This document shows positions 47,499 through 55,525 of a stretch of DNA of 64,000 nucleotides, one piece after another. This stretch comes from Duganella dendranthematis (GTDB taxonomy: Bacteria > Pseudomonadota > Gammaproteobacteria > Burkholderiales > Burkholderiaceae_D). The notes beneath the pieces are model-generated. The model saw nothing but the letters and a program-made list of their open reading frames with translations. It was not told where the DNA came from and searched no databases. Position 1 is the stretch's first letter; every line of letters begins with the position of its first letter. The translations under genes were made by a program, and so were the position numbers. The stretch covers positions 62,001-126,000 of the forward strand of contig NZ_CP051684.1 in assembly GCF_012849375.1 (NCBI RefSeq), written 5' to 3'.

Positions 47499-47827
47499 AA
47501 CCTGATCGCGTCGTCCGCAAGCTCAATCTTGATGAGCCAAGGTTTCAAAATAGTTTCAAGAGACTTAAACCGGATATCAAGAAGGAAGCGCGGCGCGCCC
47601 TTGGCGAGATGGTGTTATTGGATCTTGATCACCCGCCGGCCAAACTGCATCTTCACACTTTGACAAACAAACAAGTGCCATCCTTATTAGATCCATCAAA
47701 AAAAGTGAACGTGTACACATTGCACATCACTAGCAATGACAGCTACAAAGCCAGCTTCACCTTCGAGGACGGCTGCGCTTACATGCGTAACTGCGGGACA
47801 CACGATGACGTAAATAAGACGCCGTAA
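47495..47827 (+). CDS. RelE/ParE-like protein, candidate toxin
   Basis: 110-aa basic protein. Two N-terminal helices with RFQNSFKRLKPDIKKEARRAL, then strands with KVNVYTLHITSNDSYKASF and a C-terminal YMRNCGTHDDVNKTP. The order helix-helix-sheet, the xVYxLHIxxxxxYxASF strand pair and the GTHDxxxxxP ending resemble RelE/HigB-type mRNA interferases. Catalytic basic residues cannot be assigned with certainty. Translation is coupled to the upstream helical protein. Lower GC suggests transfer. Confidence 0.65.
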   Translation: MKPDRVVRKLNLDEPRFQNSFKRLKPDIKKEARRALGEMVLLDLDHPPAKLHLHTLTNKQVPSLLDPSKKVNVYTLHITSNDSYKASFTFEDGCAYMRNCGTHDDVNKTP

Positions 47828-47859
47828 AGCCTGCCAAGTCCGCAAACCAAAACCAGCAC

Positions 47860-47888
47860 TTGCGGATTACGGCCGACCTCTATATAAT
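47860..47888 (+). promoter_or_regulatory. Promoter of the initiator tRNA gene
   Basis: TTGCGG (47860-47865), a 17-nt spacer and TATAAT (47883-47888) end 12 nt before the mature tRNA 5' end, correct spacing for sigma-70. Confidence 0.8.
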
Positions 47889-47900
47889 CATGGCCTCAGA

Positions 47901-47977
47901 CGCGGGGTGGAGCAGTCTGGCAGCTCGTCGGGCTCATAACCCGAAGGTCACAGGTTCAAATCCTGTCCCCGCAACCA
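47901..47977 (+). tRNA. Initiator tRNA-fMet (CAT anticodon)
   Basis: 77 nt with encoded CCA. The acceptor stem has C1 opposed to A72 (the unpaired end that marks initiator tRNA), and the anticodon stem carries the three consecutive G-C pairs GGG/CCC around CTCATAA, with anticodon CAT. The T-arm is AGGTTCAAATCCT. It has its own promoter and terminator. Confidence 0.95.
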
Positions 47978-47988
47978 AATTCAGGCAG

Positions 47989-48024
47989 AAGCCGTTGACT
48001 CTTAACCGATTCAACGGCTTTTTG
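47989..48024 (+). terminator. Terminator of the tRNA-fMet gene
   Basis: AGCCGTTGA (47990-47998) and TCAACGGCT (48011-48019) form a perfect 9-bp stem with a 12-nt loop, followed by five T residues. It also closes against the convergent cupin gene. Confidence 0.85.
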
Positions 48025-48028
48025 CTTT

Positions 48029-48469
48029 CTAGTACGGGCTGGAGGCTGGCTGGCCAGCGAGGTCGGTCCAGATATCGTCTGGCAGCGATCGGTCTCGCAC
48101 GCAAATCCGGTCGTGCTCAGGATAGGTAATGTGATCAACCGGCGCGCGGGTGCCGACAACCAGGCAGCGCGTTGCGGCAGAACTGCGATTCTCCAGATAG
48201 TGCCCAACCGCGACGCCGGCCCGGAAAGTTGCGACGCCACCGGCGCGTACCAGTGTCTCGGTCGCGCCCTCCACCACAGTGATTTCACCTTCCAGCACAT
48301 AGACCATCTCATCTTCCGCGCTGTGCCAATGCTTGATTGACGACCTGCCGCCTGGCTGAAGCACTTCAATGAATGCACCAAACTGCGTAAGCTGCCCCGT
48401 CTCACTAATCCAAAGCGTTTGATTCGGTTCGGTCTCGGTGATGAGTTGATCTGGCGTGAAAACTGGCAT
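48029..48469 (-). CDS. Small cupin-domain protein
   Basis: 146 aa single-domain cupin. Motif 1 is HWHSAEDEMVYVLEGE (~47-62), giving the two histidines and glutamate of a metal site, and a second motif lies near FRAGVAVGHYLEN (~82-94). The pattern matches cupins that bind small ligands or act as sugar/acid isomerases, but no substrate can be inferred. Convergent with the tRNA gene. Confidence 0.85.
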   Translation of the reverse strand: MPVFTPDQLITETEPNQTLWISETGQLTQFGAFIEVLQPGGRSSIKHWHSAEDEMVYVLEGEITVVEGATETLVRAGGVATFRAGVAVGHYLENRSSAATRCLVVGTRAPVDHITYPEHDRICVRDRSLPDDIWTDLAGQPASSPY

Positions 48470-48690
48470 GGCTGGACCTCCAAGGATAATGCCAATATTC
48501 TAAGACAAATGCTTCGCCCTGCAATGCTGTCAATAGTATTACTGATGCGACAGGCCCTCGCTAATCCCGTCCATCATGCAACAAACCTGTGTATCATCAC
48601 TACCGGACATTTTGCTCGGTGGCCCTTATCCTCGCCCGCTCTGCCATATGCTCTTCAATTTCAGGCATATATTGCGCGCAAGGATCAGGC

Positions 48691-49815
48691 ATGTTGGCAT
48701 CAGATCAAAAAATGAATCAGAACGGCCTGTCGGCCACTTCCAAACAAGTATTGGCCATGCGCGACGCCGTGTTCGCGGAATGGGAAAGCCAGGTGCGCCT
48801 GCTGATCAAGGGCGCGCAGCATATCCTGCACCCTACGCTGCTCAACACGCTGCCTGTCTTTTATGACAATATTGCCGAGGCGTTGACACCGAACCACCCG
48901 CGCGACGAGGCCACCAGCAACAACGACATCGCCGCCGCCCATGGCGATGAACGCGCGCGCATGACGTCCTACGAGCCGGAACAGATCGTCCAGGAATACC
49001 AGCTATTCCGCGACGCCTTCTCGCACGTGGCCGACGAACAGGGCGTGGTGCTGAGCCGCGCCGAATGGGGCATCGTCAACGGTTCGATCGACACCGCGGT
49101 ACGCGAGTCGATCCGCAAGTTCACGTCGATGCATGAATCGTTCCGCCACCAGATGGCGGCCGCGCTGTCGCACGATATGCGCAGCCCTTTGTCGGTGGTG
49201 ATCACTGCGGCGCATCTGCTGACCATCGGCGCGACGCCGGAGCGCACCCCGGCCATCGCCCAGAAGATTCTCGACAACGGCCATCGCCTCGGCACCATGA
49301 TCGAGGAACTGCTGGATGCGCTGAGTTTCAACCGCGGCGAACGGCTGGCGCTCGACCTGTCGCAGTTCAACGTACTGGAACTGGCGCGCCAGGTGTGCAG
49401 CGACGCCAGCATCGGCACGCCGGGCGCCTGCACCGTCGTCGGCAGCGCGGTCACCGGCTACTGGTGCGAAAATTCGCTGCGCCGGGCGCTGGAGAATCTG
49501 GTCATCAACGCCATCAAGTACGGCGACGGCAACGGCGTGCAGATCAAGATCGACGAGGCGCACGGCCGCATGCTGATCTCCGTGCACAATAGCGGCAACC
49601 CGATCGCCGACGAGCATCGCGGCCAGATCTTCGAATACCTGTGGCGCGACGGCAGCACCAAGAGCAAACCCGGTTGGGGCATCGGCCTGCCGTTCGTCAA
49701 GAGCGTGGCCGAGAGCCATGGCGGCAGCGTGGCGGTCGATAGTTCGGCGGCCAGCGGCACCACCTTCCTCATCGATATCCCGGTCGACTGCCGGCCCTTC
49801 GTGCCGGAAGCGTGA
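48691..49815 (+). CDS. Soluble sensor histidine kinase with RsbRD-type N-terminus
   Basis: 374 aa from ATG 48691 (AAGGA 6 nt upstream). Residues ~20-145 are helical and resemble RsbRD_N sensor domains (VFAEWESQVRLLIK, IVQEYQLFRDAF); the phospho-acceptor is H161 in LSHDMRSPLS; the ATPase domain has NLVINAIKYG, GWGIGLPFVKS and GGSVAVDSSAASGTTF. No membrane helix. No response regulator is adjacent, so it is an orphan; the next gene is a Pho-box-controlled phosphoesterase. Confidence 0.88.
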   Translation: MLASDQKMNQNGLSATSKQVLAMRDAVFAEWESQVRLLIKGAQHILHPTLLNTLPVFYDNIAEALTPNHPRDEATSNNDIAAAHGDERARMTSYEPEQIVQEYQLFRDAFSHVADEQGVVLSRAEWGIVNGSIDTAVRESIRKFTSMHESFRHQMAAALSHDMRSPLSVVITAAHLLTIGATPERTPAIAQKILDNGHRLGTMIEELLDALSFNRGERLALDLSQFNVLELARQVCSDASIGTPGACTVVGSAVTGYWCENSLRRALENLVINAIKYGDGNGVQIKIDEAHGRMLISVHNSGNPIADEHRGQIFEYLWRDGSTKSKPGWGIGLPFVKSVAESHGGSVAVDSSAASGTTFLIDIPVDCRPFVPEA

Positions 49816-49834
49816 ACCTGGATCCATACCCAAG

Positions 49835-49852
49835 CGGTCATAAAGCTGTCAC
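49835..49852 (+). promoter_or_regulatory. Pho box (PhoB-binding site) upstream of the phosphoesterase gene
   Basis: CGGTCATAAAGCTGTCAC matches the E. coli Pho box CTGTCATAAATCTGTCAC at 16 of 18 positions, with both 7-bp direct repeats 4 nt apart. It lies 33 nt upstream of the GTG start, where PhoB would replace the -35 element. A weak TAGCTT-like -10 follows. Confidence 0.75.
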
Positions 49853-49885
49853 AATTATTGTTTTAGCTTAGCCACGGAGGCCCGC

Positions 49886-51547
49886 GTGAAGGATCAAGCA
49901 CCAGCAGCAGAACAATTAGAACAAGATGCTCCCGTCAGCCCTTCGCGCCGCCGCATCTTCCAAGCAGCCGGCGCCGCCGGCCTGGCGACCTCCCTGCCAG
50001 CGCTGAGCGAAGCCGCAACGGCCAAAGCAGCCACCAAAGGTTCGCTCGACGACAAGATCAAGTCCAACATCAAGAACGTGGTGGTGATCTATCTGGAGAA
50101 CCGCAGCTTCAACAACCTGTTTGCCAACTTCCCCGGCACCGCCAATCCACTGTCGGCCGCGCCGGCCGCCGCCTGCCAGCAGCGCGACCGCGACGGCTCG
50201 GTGCTGCCGGTGCTGCCGAAGGTCTGGGGCGGCATGGTGCCGAATACGCAGGACATCGGCGGCAAAAAATACGTCCTCAAGGAAGACGACATCAAGAACC
50301 TGCCGAACGGCCCGTTCAAGCTGGTCGACACCGAAGGCAAGCCACTGCCGGAAGGCGTGATCACGCGCGACCTGTGGCACCTGTTCTACCAGAACCAGAT
50401 GCAGATCAACGGCGGCAAGAACGACGGCTTCGCCGCGTGGGGCAACACCGGCGGCATGGTGATGGGCCACTACGGCGAAACCAGCAAGAACCTCGGCCTG
50501 TGGAAGATCGCCGAGCAGTACACGCTGTGCGATAACTTCTTCATGGCGGCCTTCGGCGGCTCGTACCTGAACCACCAGTTCCTGATCACCGGCCGCGTGC
50601 CGGAATACTTCAACGCCAAGGATACCGCAGCCAAGAAAAAGATCGCGGTGCTGGACGACGGCCCGACCGGTGTGCGGCTGTCGACCGCGCCCGACTCGCC
50701 CAAGTCGGCGCTGGACGGTCATCCGCACTTCGTCAACAATGGCGCCATCACACCGGACGGCTATGCGGTCAACACCATGGCCCCGCCCTATCAGCCAAGC
50801 TACATCCGCCCGGCCTACGACGGCGACCCGCTGCACGCCGATCCAAAGGACGCCAGCACGCTGCCACCACAAACTTACGACACCATCGGCGATCTGCTGT
50901 CGCGCAAGAGCGTCAGCTGGGCGTGGTACGGCGGCGCGTGGCAGGCGGCACTGGATGCGCGCGGCGGCGGCGAGAAGCCGAACTTCCAGTATCACCATCA
51001 GCCGTTTAACTACTTCCAGCAGTTCGCCCCGGGCACTAAGGCGCGCGACGAGCACCTGCGCGATGGCGGCCTGGGTGACAGCCCGATCTCCAACAAATTC
51101 CTGGCCGACGTGGTGGCGGGCAAACTGCCGGCGGTCAGCTTCTACAAGCCGCAAGGTAACCTGAACCTGCACGCCGGTTACTCGGATGTGGAATCCGGCG
51201 ACGCCCACATCACCAACGTGGTCGAGCACTTGCGCAAGTCGCCACAGTTCAAGAACATGCTGGTGGTGATCACCTTCGACGAAAATGGCGGCTGGTGGGA
51301 TCACGTCGCCCCGCCGAAGGGCGACCGCTGGGGTCCGGGTTCGCGCATTCCGGCCATCGTCATTTCGCCGTTCGCGAAAAAAGGCCATGTGGATCACAGC
51401 TTCTACGACACCACCTCGATCATGCGCTTCATCACCCGCCTGCACGACCTGCCGCTGCTGGAAGGTCTGAAGACGCGTAACGCGGCCTTCGCCGAGCGCC
51501 ACGCCACGCCGCCGGGCGACCTGACGGGGGCCCTGAGCTTCCGCTGA
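49886..51547 (+). CDS. Tat-exported phosphoesterase (AcpA / phospholipase C family)
   Basis: 553 aa starting at GTG with GGAGG 5 nt upstream. The N-terminus has a twin-arginine signal (SRRRIFQAAGAAGLATSLPA, residues 20-39). The phosphoesterase domain opens VVVIYLENRSFNNLFANFPG, with the family EN-S metal and nucleophile motif, and later HAGYSDVESGD, FDENGGWWDHVAPP and GSRIPAIVISPFAKKGHVDH. The family includes acid phosphatase AcpA and non-haemolytic phospholipase C. The Pho box makes phosphate scavenging the likely role; head-group specificity is unknown. Confidence 0.9.
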   Translation: MKDQAPAAEQLEQDAPVSPSRRRIFQAAGAAGLATSLPALSEAATAKAATKGSLDDKIKSNIKNVVVIYLENRSFNNLFANFPGTANPLSAAPAAACQQRDRDGSVLPVLPKVWGGMVPNTQDIGGKKYVLKEDDIKNLPNGPFKLVDTEGKPLPEGVITRDLWHLFYQNQMQINGGKNDGFAAWGNTGGMVMGHYGETSKNLGLWKIAEQYTLCDNFFMAAFGGSYLNHQFLITGRVPEYFNAKDTAAKKKIAVLDDGPTGVRLSTAPDSPKSALDGHPHFVNNGAITPDGYAVNTMAPPYQPSYIRPAYDGDPLHADPKDASTLPPQTYDTIGDLLSRKSVSWAWYGGAWQAALDARGGGEKPNFQYHHQPFNYFQQFAPGTKARDEHLRDGGLGDSPISNKFLADVVAGKLPAVSFYKPQGNLNLHAGYSDVESGDAHITNVVEHLRKSPQFKNMLVVITFDENGGWWDHVAPPKGDRWGPGSRIPAIVISPFAKKGHVDHSFYDTTSIMRFITRLHDLPLLEGLKTRNAAFAERHATPPGDLTGALSFR

Positions 51548-51596
51548 TCTGCGGCTTTGTGTTACACTGCGCGCAATTAATCCAGTAAGCTACCGG

Positions 51597-51629
51597 AGCC
51601 CGACTACTACAGCCGGGCTTTTGTTTTTT
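51597..51629 (+). terminator. Intrinsic terminator between the phosphoesterase gene and a 74-aa gene
   Basis: AGCCCG (51597-51602) and CGGGCT (51614-51619) form a 6-bp stem, followed by TTTTGTTTTTT. It ends 6 nt before the ATG of the next gene, so it can be both the terminator of the upstream gene and a leader attenuator. Confidence 0.75.
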
Positions 51630-51634
51630 CCCCG

Positions 51635-51859
51635 ATGAGAGATAAAAAAGATAACGCTACGTTCGACCTGCCGGGCTTTGCCCCTGCCGCGCCGCTCGAA
51701 CCGGAAGCAAAACGTCCACCACTGCCGCGCATCCGGCGGGCGACGCTCAAGCAGGAACAAATGGAACTGCTGGAACCGACCGATAACAGCGGCCTGCCGG
51801 TCTGGGTCCGCGACGAGAATCTCGACCTTACCGGTTTGCCGGTATGGAAGCGTGACTGA
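51635..51859 (+). CDS. Uncharacterised 74-aa protein with a repeated GLPVW motif
   Basis: Charged, proline-rich protein. Its C-terminal third contains the near-duplicate NSGLPVWVRD and LTGLPVWKRD (about residues 51-60 and 65-74). No signal peptide. The ATG at 51635 has no ribosome binding site, being preceded by a terminator T-run; an internal ATG at 51761 (AGGA upstream) would give only 32 aa that include both repeats. The start is therefore uncertain. I recognise no family. Confidence 0.55.
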   Translation: MRDKKDNATFDLPGFAPAAPLEPEAKRPPLPRIRRATLKQEQMELLEPTDNSGLPVWVRDENLDLTGLPVWKRD

Positions 51860-51990
51860 TACGGTACAACGCCGCTACGGCCGCAGCACGCCACCGCAGC
51901 ACATCACATATACACATCCCGCACAGTGGGCCAGGCTACGGTTAGCCTGTTAGACTGTGCCCATATCCTTTTTGAACAGGGTCCGCCACC

Positions 51991-53400
51991 ATGACTTCCA
52001 CCTCCTTCGCCAGCCTGCCGCTGACACCCGCCTTCCTCGACAACCTCGACTCGCTCGGCTACAAGGAGATGACCACGATCCAGGCGCAAAGCCTGCCGTC
52101 GGTGCTGGAAGGCCGCGACCTGATCGCCCAGGCCAAGACCGGCAGCGGAAAGACCGCCGCCTTTGGCATCGGCATCCTGGCCAAACTGAATCCTGCATGG
52201 TTTGCGGTGCAGGCGCTGGTGCTGTGCCCTACCCGCGAACTGGCCGACCAGGTGGCGAATGAACTGCGCCGTCTGGCCCGTTCGACCGGCAACGTCAAGG
52301 TGCTGGTGCTGACCGGCGGTTCGCCGATGCGTCCACAAATCGCCTCGCTGGAACACGGCGCCCATATCATCGTCGGCACGCCGGGCCGCGTGCGCGATCA
52401 CCTGGGCCGCGAGACGCTGGACCTGTCCAAGGTGAGCACGCTGGTGCTGGACGAAGCGGACCGCATGACCGACATGGGCTTCTACGACGAAATCGCCGGC
52501 ATTGTCAGCGCCTGCCCGAAACGCCGCCAGACCTTGCTGTTCTCGGCCACTTACCCGGACGACATCCGCCGCGCCACCGACGACTTCCTGGTCGATCCAG
52601 TCGAGGTCACGGTCGAAGCACAGCACGATAACGACAAGATTGAGCAGCTATTCTTCGAGATCGGTTTCGACGGCCGCAATGACGCCGTGGCACGCCTGCT
52701 GGGCCACTACAAGCCGGTATCGGCGATCGCCTTCTGCAACACCAAGGTACAGTGCCGCGAACTGGTCGAGTCCTTGCAGCAGAAAGGCTTTTCCGCGATG
52801 GCGCTGTATGGTGAGCTGGAGCAGCGTGAGCGCGACGAGATCCTGATCCTGTTCGCCAACCGTAGCTGCTCCGTACTGGTGGCCACCGACGTCGCCGCGC
52901 GCGGCCTGGATATTCCGAATCTGGAAGCGGTGATCAACGTCGACGTCTCCAAGGACACCGAGGTGCACATTCACCGCGTCGGTCGTACCGGCCGTGGCGA
53001 CGAACAGGGCCTGGCGCTGTCGCTGTGCGCACCGAACGAGAAGAAGTGGGTCAAGCTGATCGAAGAATATCAAGGCCAGCCGGTCGAGTGGTTCGACCTG
53101 AAAAGCCTGGACGACAACGAATACGGCGTCGATCCAGCGCCGATGATGACGCTGGTGATTTCGGGCGGTAAGAAAGACAAGCTGCGTCCGGGCGACGTGC
53201 TGGGCGCACTGACCGGCGACGCTGGCCTGAGCAAGGAACAAGTCGGCAAGATCAACGTGACCGAGTTCCAGACCTACGTCGCCATCGACCGCCGCGTGGC
53301 GTATGACGCTTTCGCAAACCTCAGCAAGGGCAATCCGCTGGGCGGCGACTTCGGCGCCTTTAAAGGCCGCAACTTCAAGATGCGCTTTATCGACGCCTGA
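51991..53400 (+). CDS. dbpA: ATP-dependent RNA helicase DbpA
   Basis: 469-aa DEAD-box protein. Walker A AKTGSGKT (48-55), PTREL (80-84), DEAD (154-157), SAT, and HRVGRTGRG are present, and the C-terminal ~75 residues form the DbpA RNA-recognition domain (TLVISGGKKDKLRPGDVLGALTGD through NFKMRFIDA). DbpA is activated by hairpin 92 of 23S rRNA and helps 50S assembly. A small hairpin (AGGCTA-CGGT-TAGCCT, 51933-51948) lies in its leader. Confidence 0.95.
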   Translation: MTSTSFASLPLTPAFLDNLDSLGYKEMTTIQAQSLPSVLEGRDLIAQAKTGSGKTAAFGIGILAKLNPAWFAVQALVLCPTRELADQVANELRRLARSTGNVKVLVLTGGSPMRPQIASLEHGAHIIVGTPGRVRDHLGRETLDLSKVSTLVLDEADRMTDMGFYDEIAGIVSACPKRRQTLLFSATYPDDIRRATDDFLVDPVEVTVEAQHDNDKIEQLFFEIGFDGRNDAVARLLGHYKPVSAIAFCNTKVQCRELVESLQQKGFSAMALYGELEQRERDEILILFANRSCSVLVATDVAARGLDIPNLEAVINVDVSKDTEVHIHRVGRTGRGDEQGLALSLCAPNEKKWVKLIEEYQGQPVEWFDLKSLDDNEYGVDPAPMMTLVISGGKKDKLRPGDVLGALTGDAGLSKEQVGKINVTEFQTYVAIDRRVAYDAFANLSKGNPLGGDFGAFKGRNFKMRFIDA

Positions 53401-53420
53401 TCAGGCTTGGTGAATCAAGC

Positions 53421-54632
53421 TTAGTGCTTCTGCTGCTCAACGTGCGGCAGCAGCACCGTCAGGATACCCAGCAGCGGCAGGTACGAACACAGTTGGTAGA
53501 CGTAGGCGATGCCGCTGACGTCCGCAATGTGGCCCATGGCCGCTGCGCCAATGCCGCTGATGCCGAACATCAGACCAAAGAAGATCCCCGCCACCATGCC
53601 GACCTTGCCCGGCATGAGTTCCTGCGCAAATACCACGATCGCCGAGAAGGCCGACGAGATCACGAAGCCGATGATCACCGTCAGCGCCGCAGTCCAGAAC
53701 AGGTTCACATATGGCAGTGCCAGCGTGAACGGCGCCGCGCCCAGGATCGACATCCAGATCACGCGCTTGCGGCCAATGCGGTCGCCAATCGGGCCGCCCA
53801 TGAAAGTGCCCGCAGCGACAGCCGCCAGGAACAGGAACAGGTACATCTGCGCATTCGACACCGATACGCCGAATTTATCGATCAGGTAAAAGGTGTAGTA
53901 GCTGGTCAGGCTGGACATGTAGATGTACTTGGAGAATACCAGCAGCGCCAGCACCGTCATGGCGCCATACACTTTGGCCTTGGGCAGCGGTGACACCGCC
54001 ACGGTGGCAGCCTTCTTCGGCTGCGCCAGATGGTGACTGTGCCAGCGGCTCACATACACCAGCGCCCCAATTGCGGCCACCACCAGCACCGCAAACCAGG
54101 CGATGTTGGCCTGGCCACGGCCGATGATCACCGCCGCCGCCAGCACAGGACCCAGCGCCGAACCGGCATTGCCTCCCACCTGGAACAACGACTGCGCGAA
54201 GCCGAAACGTCCGCCCGATGCGGCACGCGCCACGCGCGAGGCTTCAGGGTGGAAGGTCGACGAACCGACGCCGATCAGCGCGGCCGAAATCAACAGCGCG
54301 TGGAACGACGAGGCGAAGGACATCATCAACACGCCCACCAGCGTGGCCACCATCCCCATCGGCAGCAGGAACGGCATCGGGCGCTTGTCGGTGTACGCGC
54401 CTATCCACGGCTGCAGCAGCGACGCGGTGCACTGGAAGGTCAGCGTGATCAGGCCGACCTGGGTGAAGGTCAGGCCAAATTCGGCCTTCAGCATCGGGTA
54501 GATCGACGGCAGCATGGCCTGCGTCAGGTCATTCAGCAGGTGGACCAGCGCCACCACGCCGAGGATGCGCATGACGGTATCGCCGTGGGGCCGCCCGATA
54601 GCTGTGGCGGCGGGTGCGGTTGCAGTATTCAT
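53421..54632 (-). CDS. MFS transporter, fosmidomycin-resistance-like (second copy of the module)
   Basis: 403 aa with about 12 membrane helices; VHLLNDLTQAMLPSIYPMLK at the N-terminus and AYTDKRPMPFLLP in loop 2-3 place it in the Fsr group. Divergent from an AraC regulator 83 nt away. It is not a close duplicate of the 20.4-kb transporter (the sequences diverge throughout), but the layout is the same. Confidence 0.88.
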   Translation of the reverse strand: MNTATAPAATAIGRPHGDTVMRILGVVALVHLLNDLTQAMLPSIYPMLKAEFGLTFTQVGLITLTFQCTASLLQPWIGAYTDKRPMPFLLPMGMVATLVGVLMMSFASSFHALLISAALIGVGSSTFHPEASRVARAASGGRFGFAQSLFQVGGNAGSALGPVLAAAVIIGRGQANIAWFAVLVVAAIGALVYVSRWHSHHLAQPKKAATVAVSPLPKAKVYGAMTVLALLVFSKYIYMSSLTSYYTFYLIDKFGVSVSNAQMYLFLFLAAVAAGTFMGGPIGDRIGRKRVIWMSILGAAPFTLALPYVNLFWTAALTVIIGFVISSAFSAIVVFAQELMPGKVGMVAGIFFGLMFGISGIGAAAMGHIADVSGIAYVYQLCSYLPLLGILTVLLPHVEQQKH

Positions 54633-54715
54633 AGTAAAGACCTTGTTTTAGGATGATGACAGTGTAATATGGTCGGCAAAGCCTGATATTCCAACTTTCG
54701 TCGAATAGGTGACAA

Positions 54716-55525
54716 ATGCCCGATGCCAGCCGCAGCACCGACCACCGCGATTACCAGCGCGTGCCGCGCGTGGTCACGGCGCTGGCGCGCGATGCGGAGC
54801 ATGGCGTCACCGCACCTGCGCACAACCACGAACGCGCGCAGCTGCTTTATGCCACACAGGGCCTGATGCGTGTGCAGACCGACGGCGGCGTGTGGATATT
54901 GCCGCCGCGCCGTGCGCTCTGGATCCCGTCGGGCGTCACGCATCACTGGACTTCGGTCAGCAAAGTCACCATGCGGACCATTTATGTGGAAGCCGGCGCC
55001 GCCAAACAATTTGGCGACAGCTGCCGCGTGATCGAAGTCAGTCCTTTACTGCGCGAGCTGATACTGGCGCTGCTGGACGAGCCGATTGAATATCCGATTC
55101 CGGGACGCGGCGAGCATCTGGCGATGCTGATCCTGTCGGAATTGAAGGGGGCGGAGACAGTGCCGATTGCGATTCCATGGCCACGCGACCGGCGGCTGGT
55201 GGCGGTGTGCAGCGCCATCATGGCCGATCCGGGCAGCAGCAGGAATATCGAACAGTGGGCCGATGAAGTGGGCGCCAGCGCGCGCACGCTGATCCGCCTG
55301 TTCCCCAAGGAGACCGGCCTGCATTACCGCCAGTGGGTGCAGCAGGTGCATCTGGCGGAAGCGTTTAAACGTCTGGCTGAGGGCCAGAGCGTGGGCGAGA
55401 TTGCGGCGACGCTAGGCTATGCCAGTCCGAGCGCGTTCAGCGCCATGTTCCGCCGCATTCTCGGCAAAACGCCGCAGCATTACCTGACCGAGTGGCGCCA
55501 GCCGCTCACGCAGCATCCAGCGTAA
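54716..55525 (+). CDS. AraC-family regulator with cupin N-terminal domain
   Basis: 269 aa. Cupin part (~35-100) with HNHERAQLLYATQGLMRV and WIPSGVTHHWTS; DNA-binding part (~175-262) with WADEVGASARTLIRLF and VGEIAATLGYASPSAFSAMF. Same NimR-like subgroup as the regulator at 21.7 kb. Probably controls the divergent MFS gene. Its 3' end overlaps the convergent kinase gene by 20 nt. Confidence 0.9.
   Translation: MPDASRSTDHRDYQRVPRVVTALARDAEHGVTAPAHNHERAQLLYATQGLMRVQTDGGVWILPPRRALWIPSGVTHHWTSVSKVTMRTIYVEAGAAKQFGDSCRVIEVSPLLRELILALLDEPIEYPIPGRGEHLAMLILSELKGAETVPIAIPWPRDRRLVAVCSAIMADPGSSRNIEQWADEVGASARTLIRLFPKETGLHYRQWVQQVHLAEAFKRLAEGQSVGEIAATLGYASPSAFSAMFRRILGKTPQHYLTEWRQPLTQHPA

Noticed and set aside
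47901-48024. tRNA-fMet as an integration (att) site for the 47-kb module
   Set aside because: No repeat of the tRNA 3' end was seen nearby and no integrase gene is present; the module lies upstream of the tRNA.
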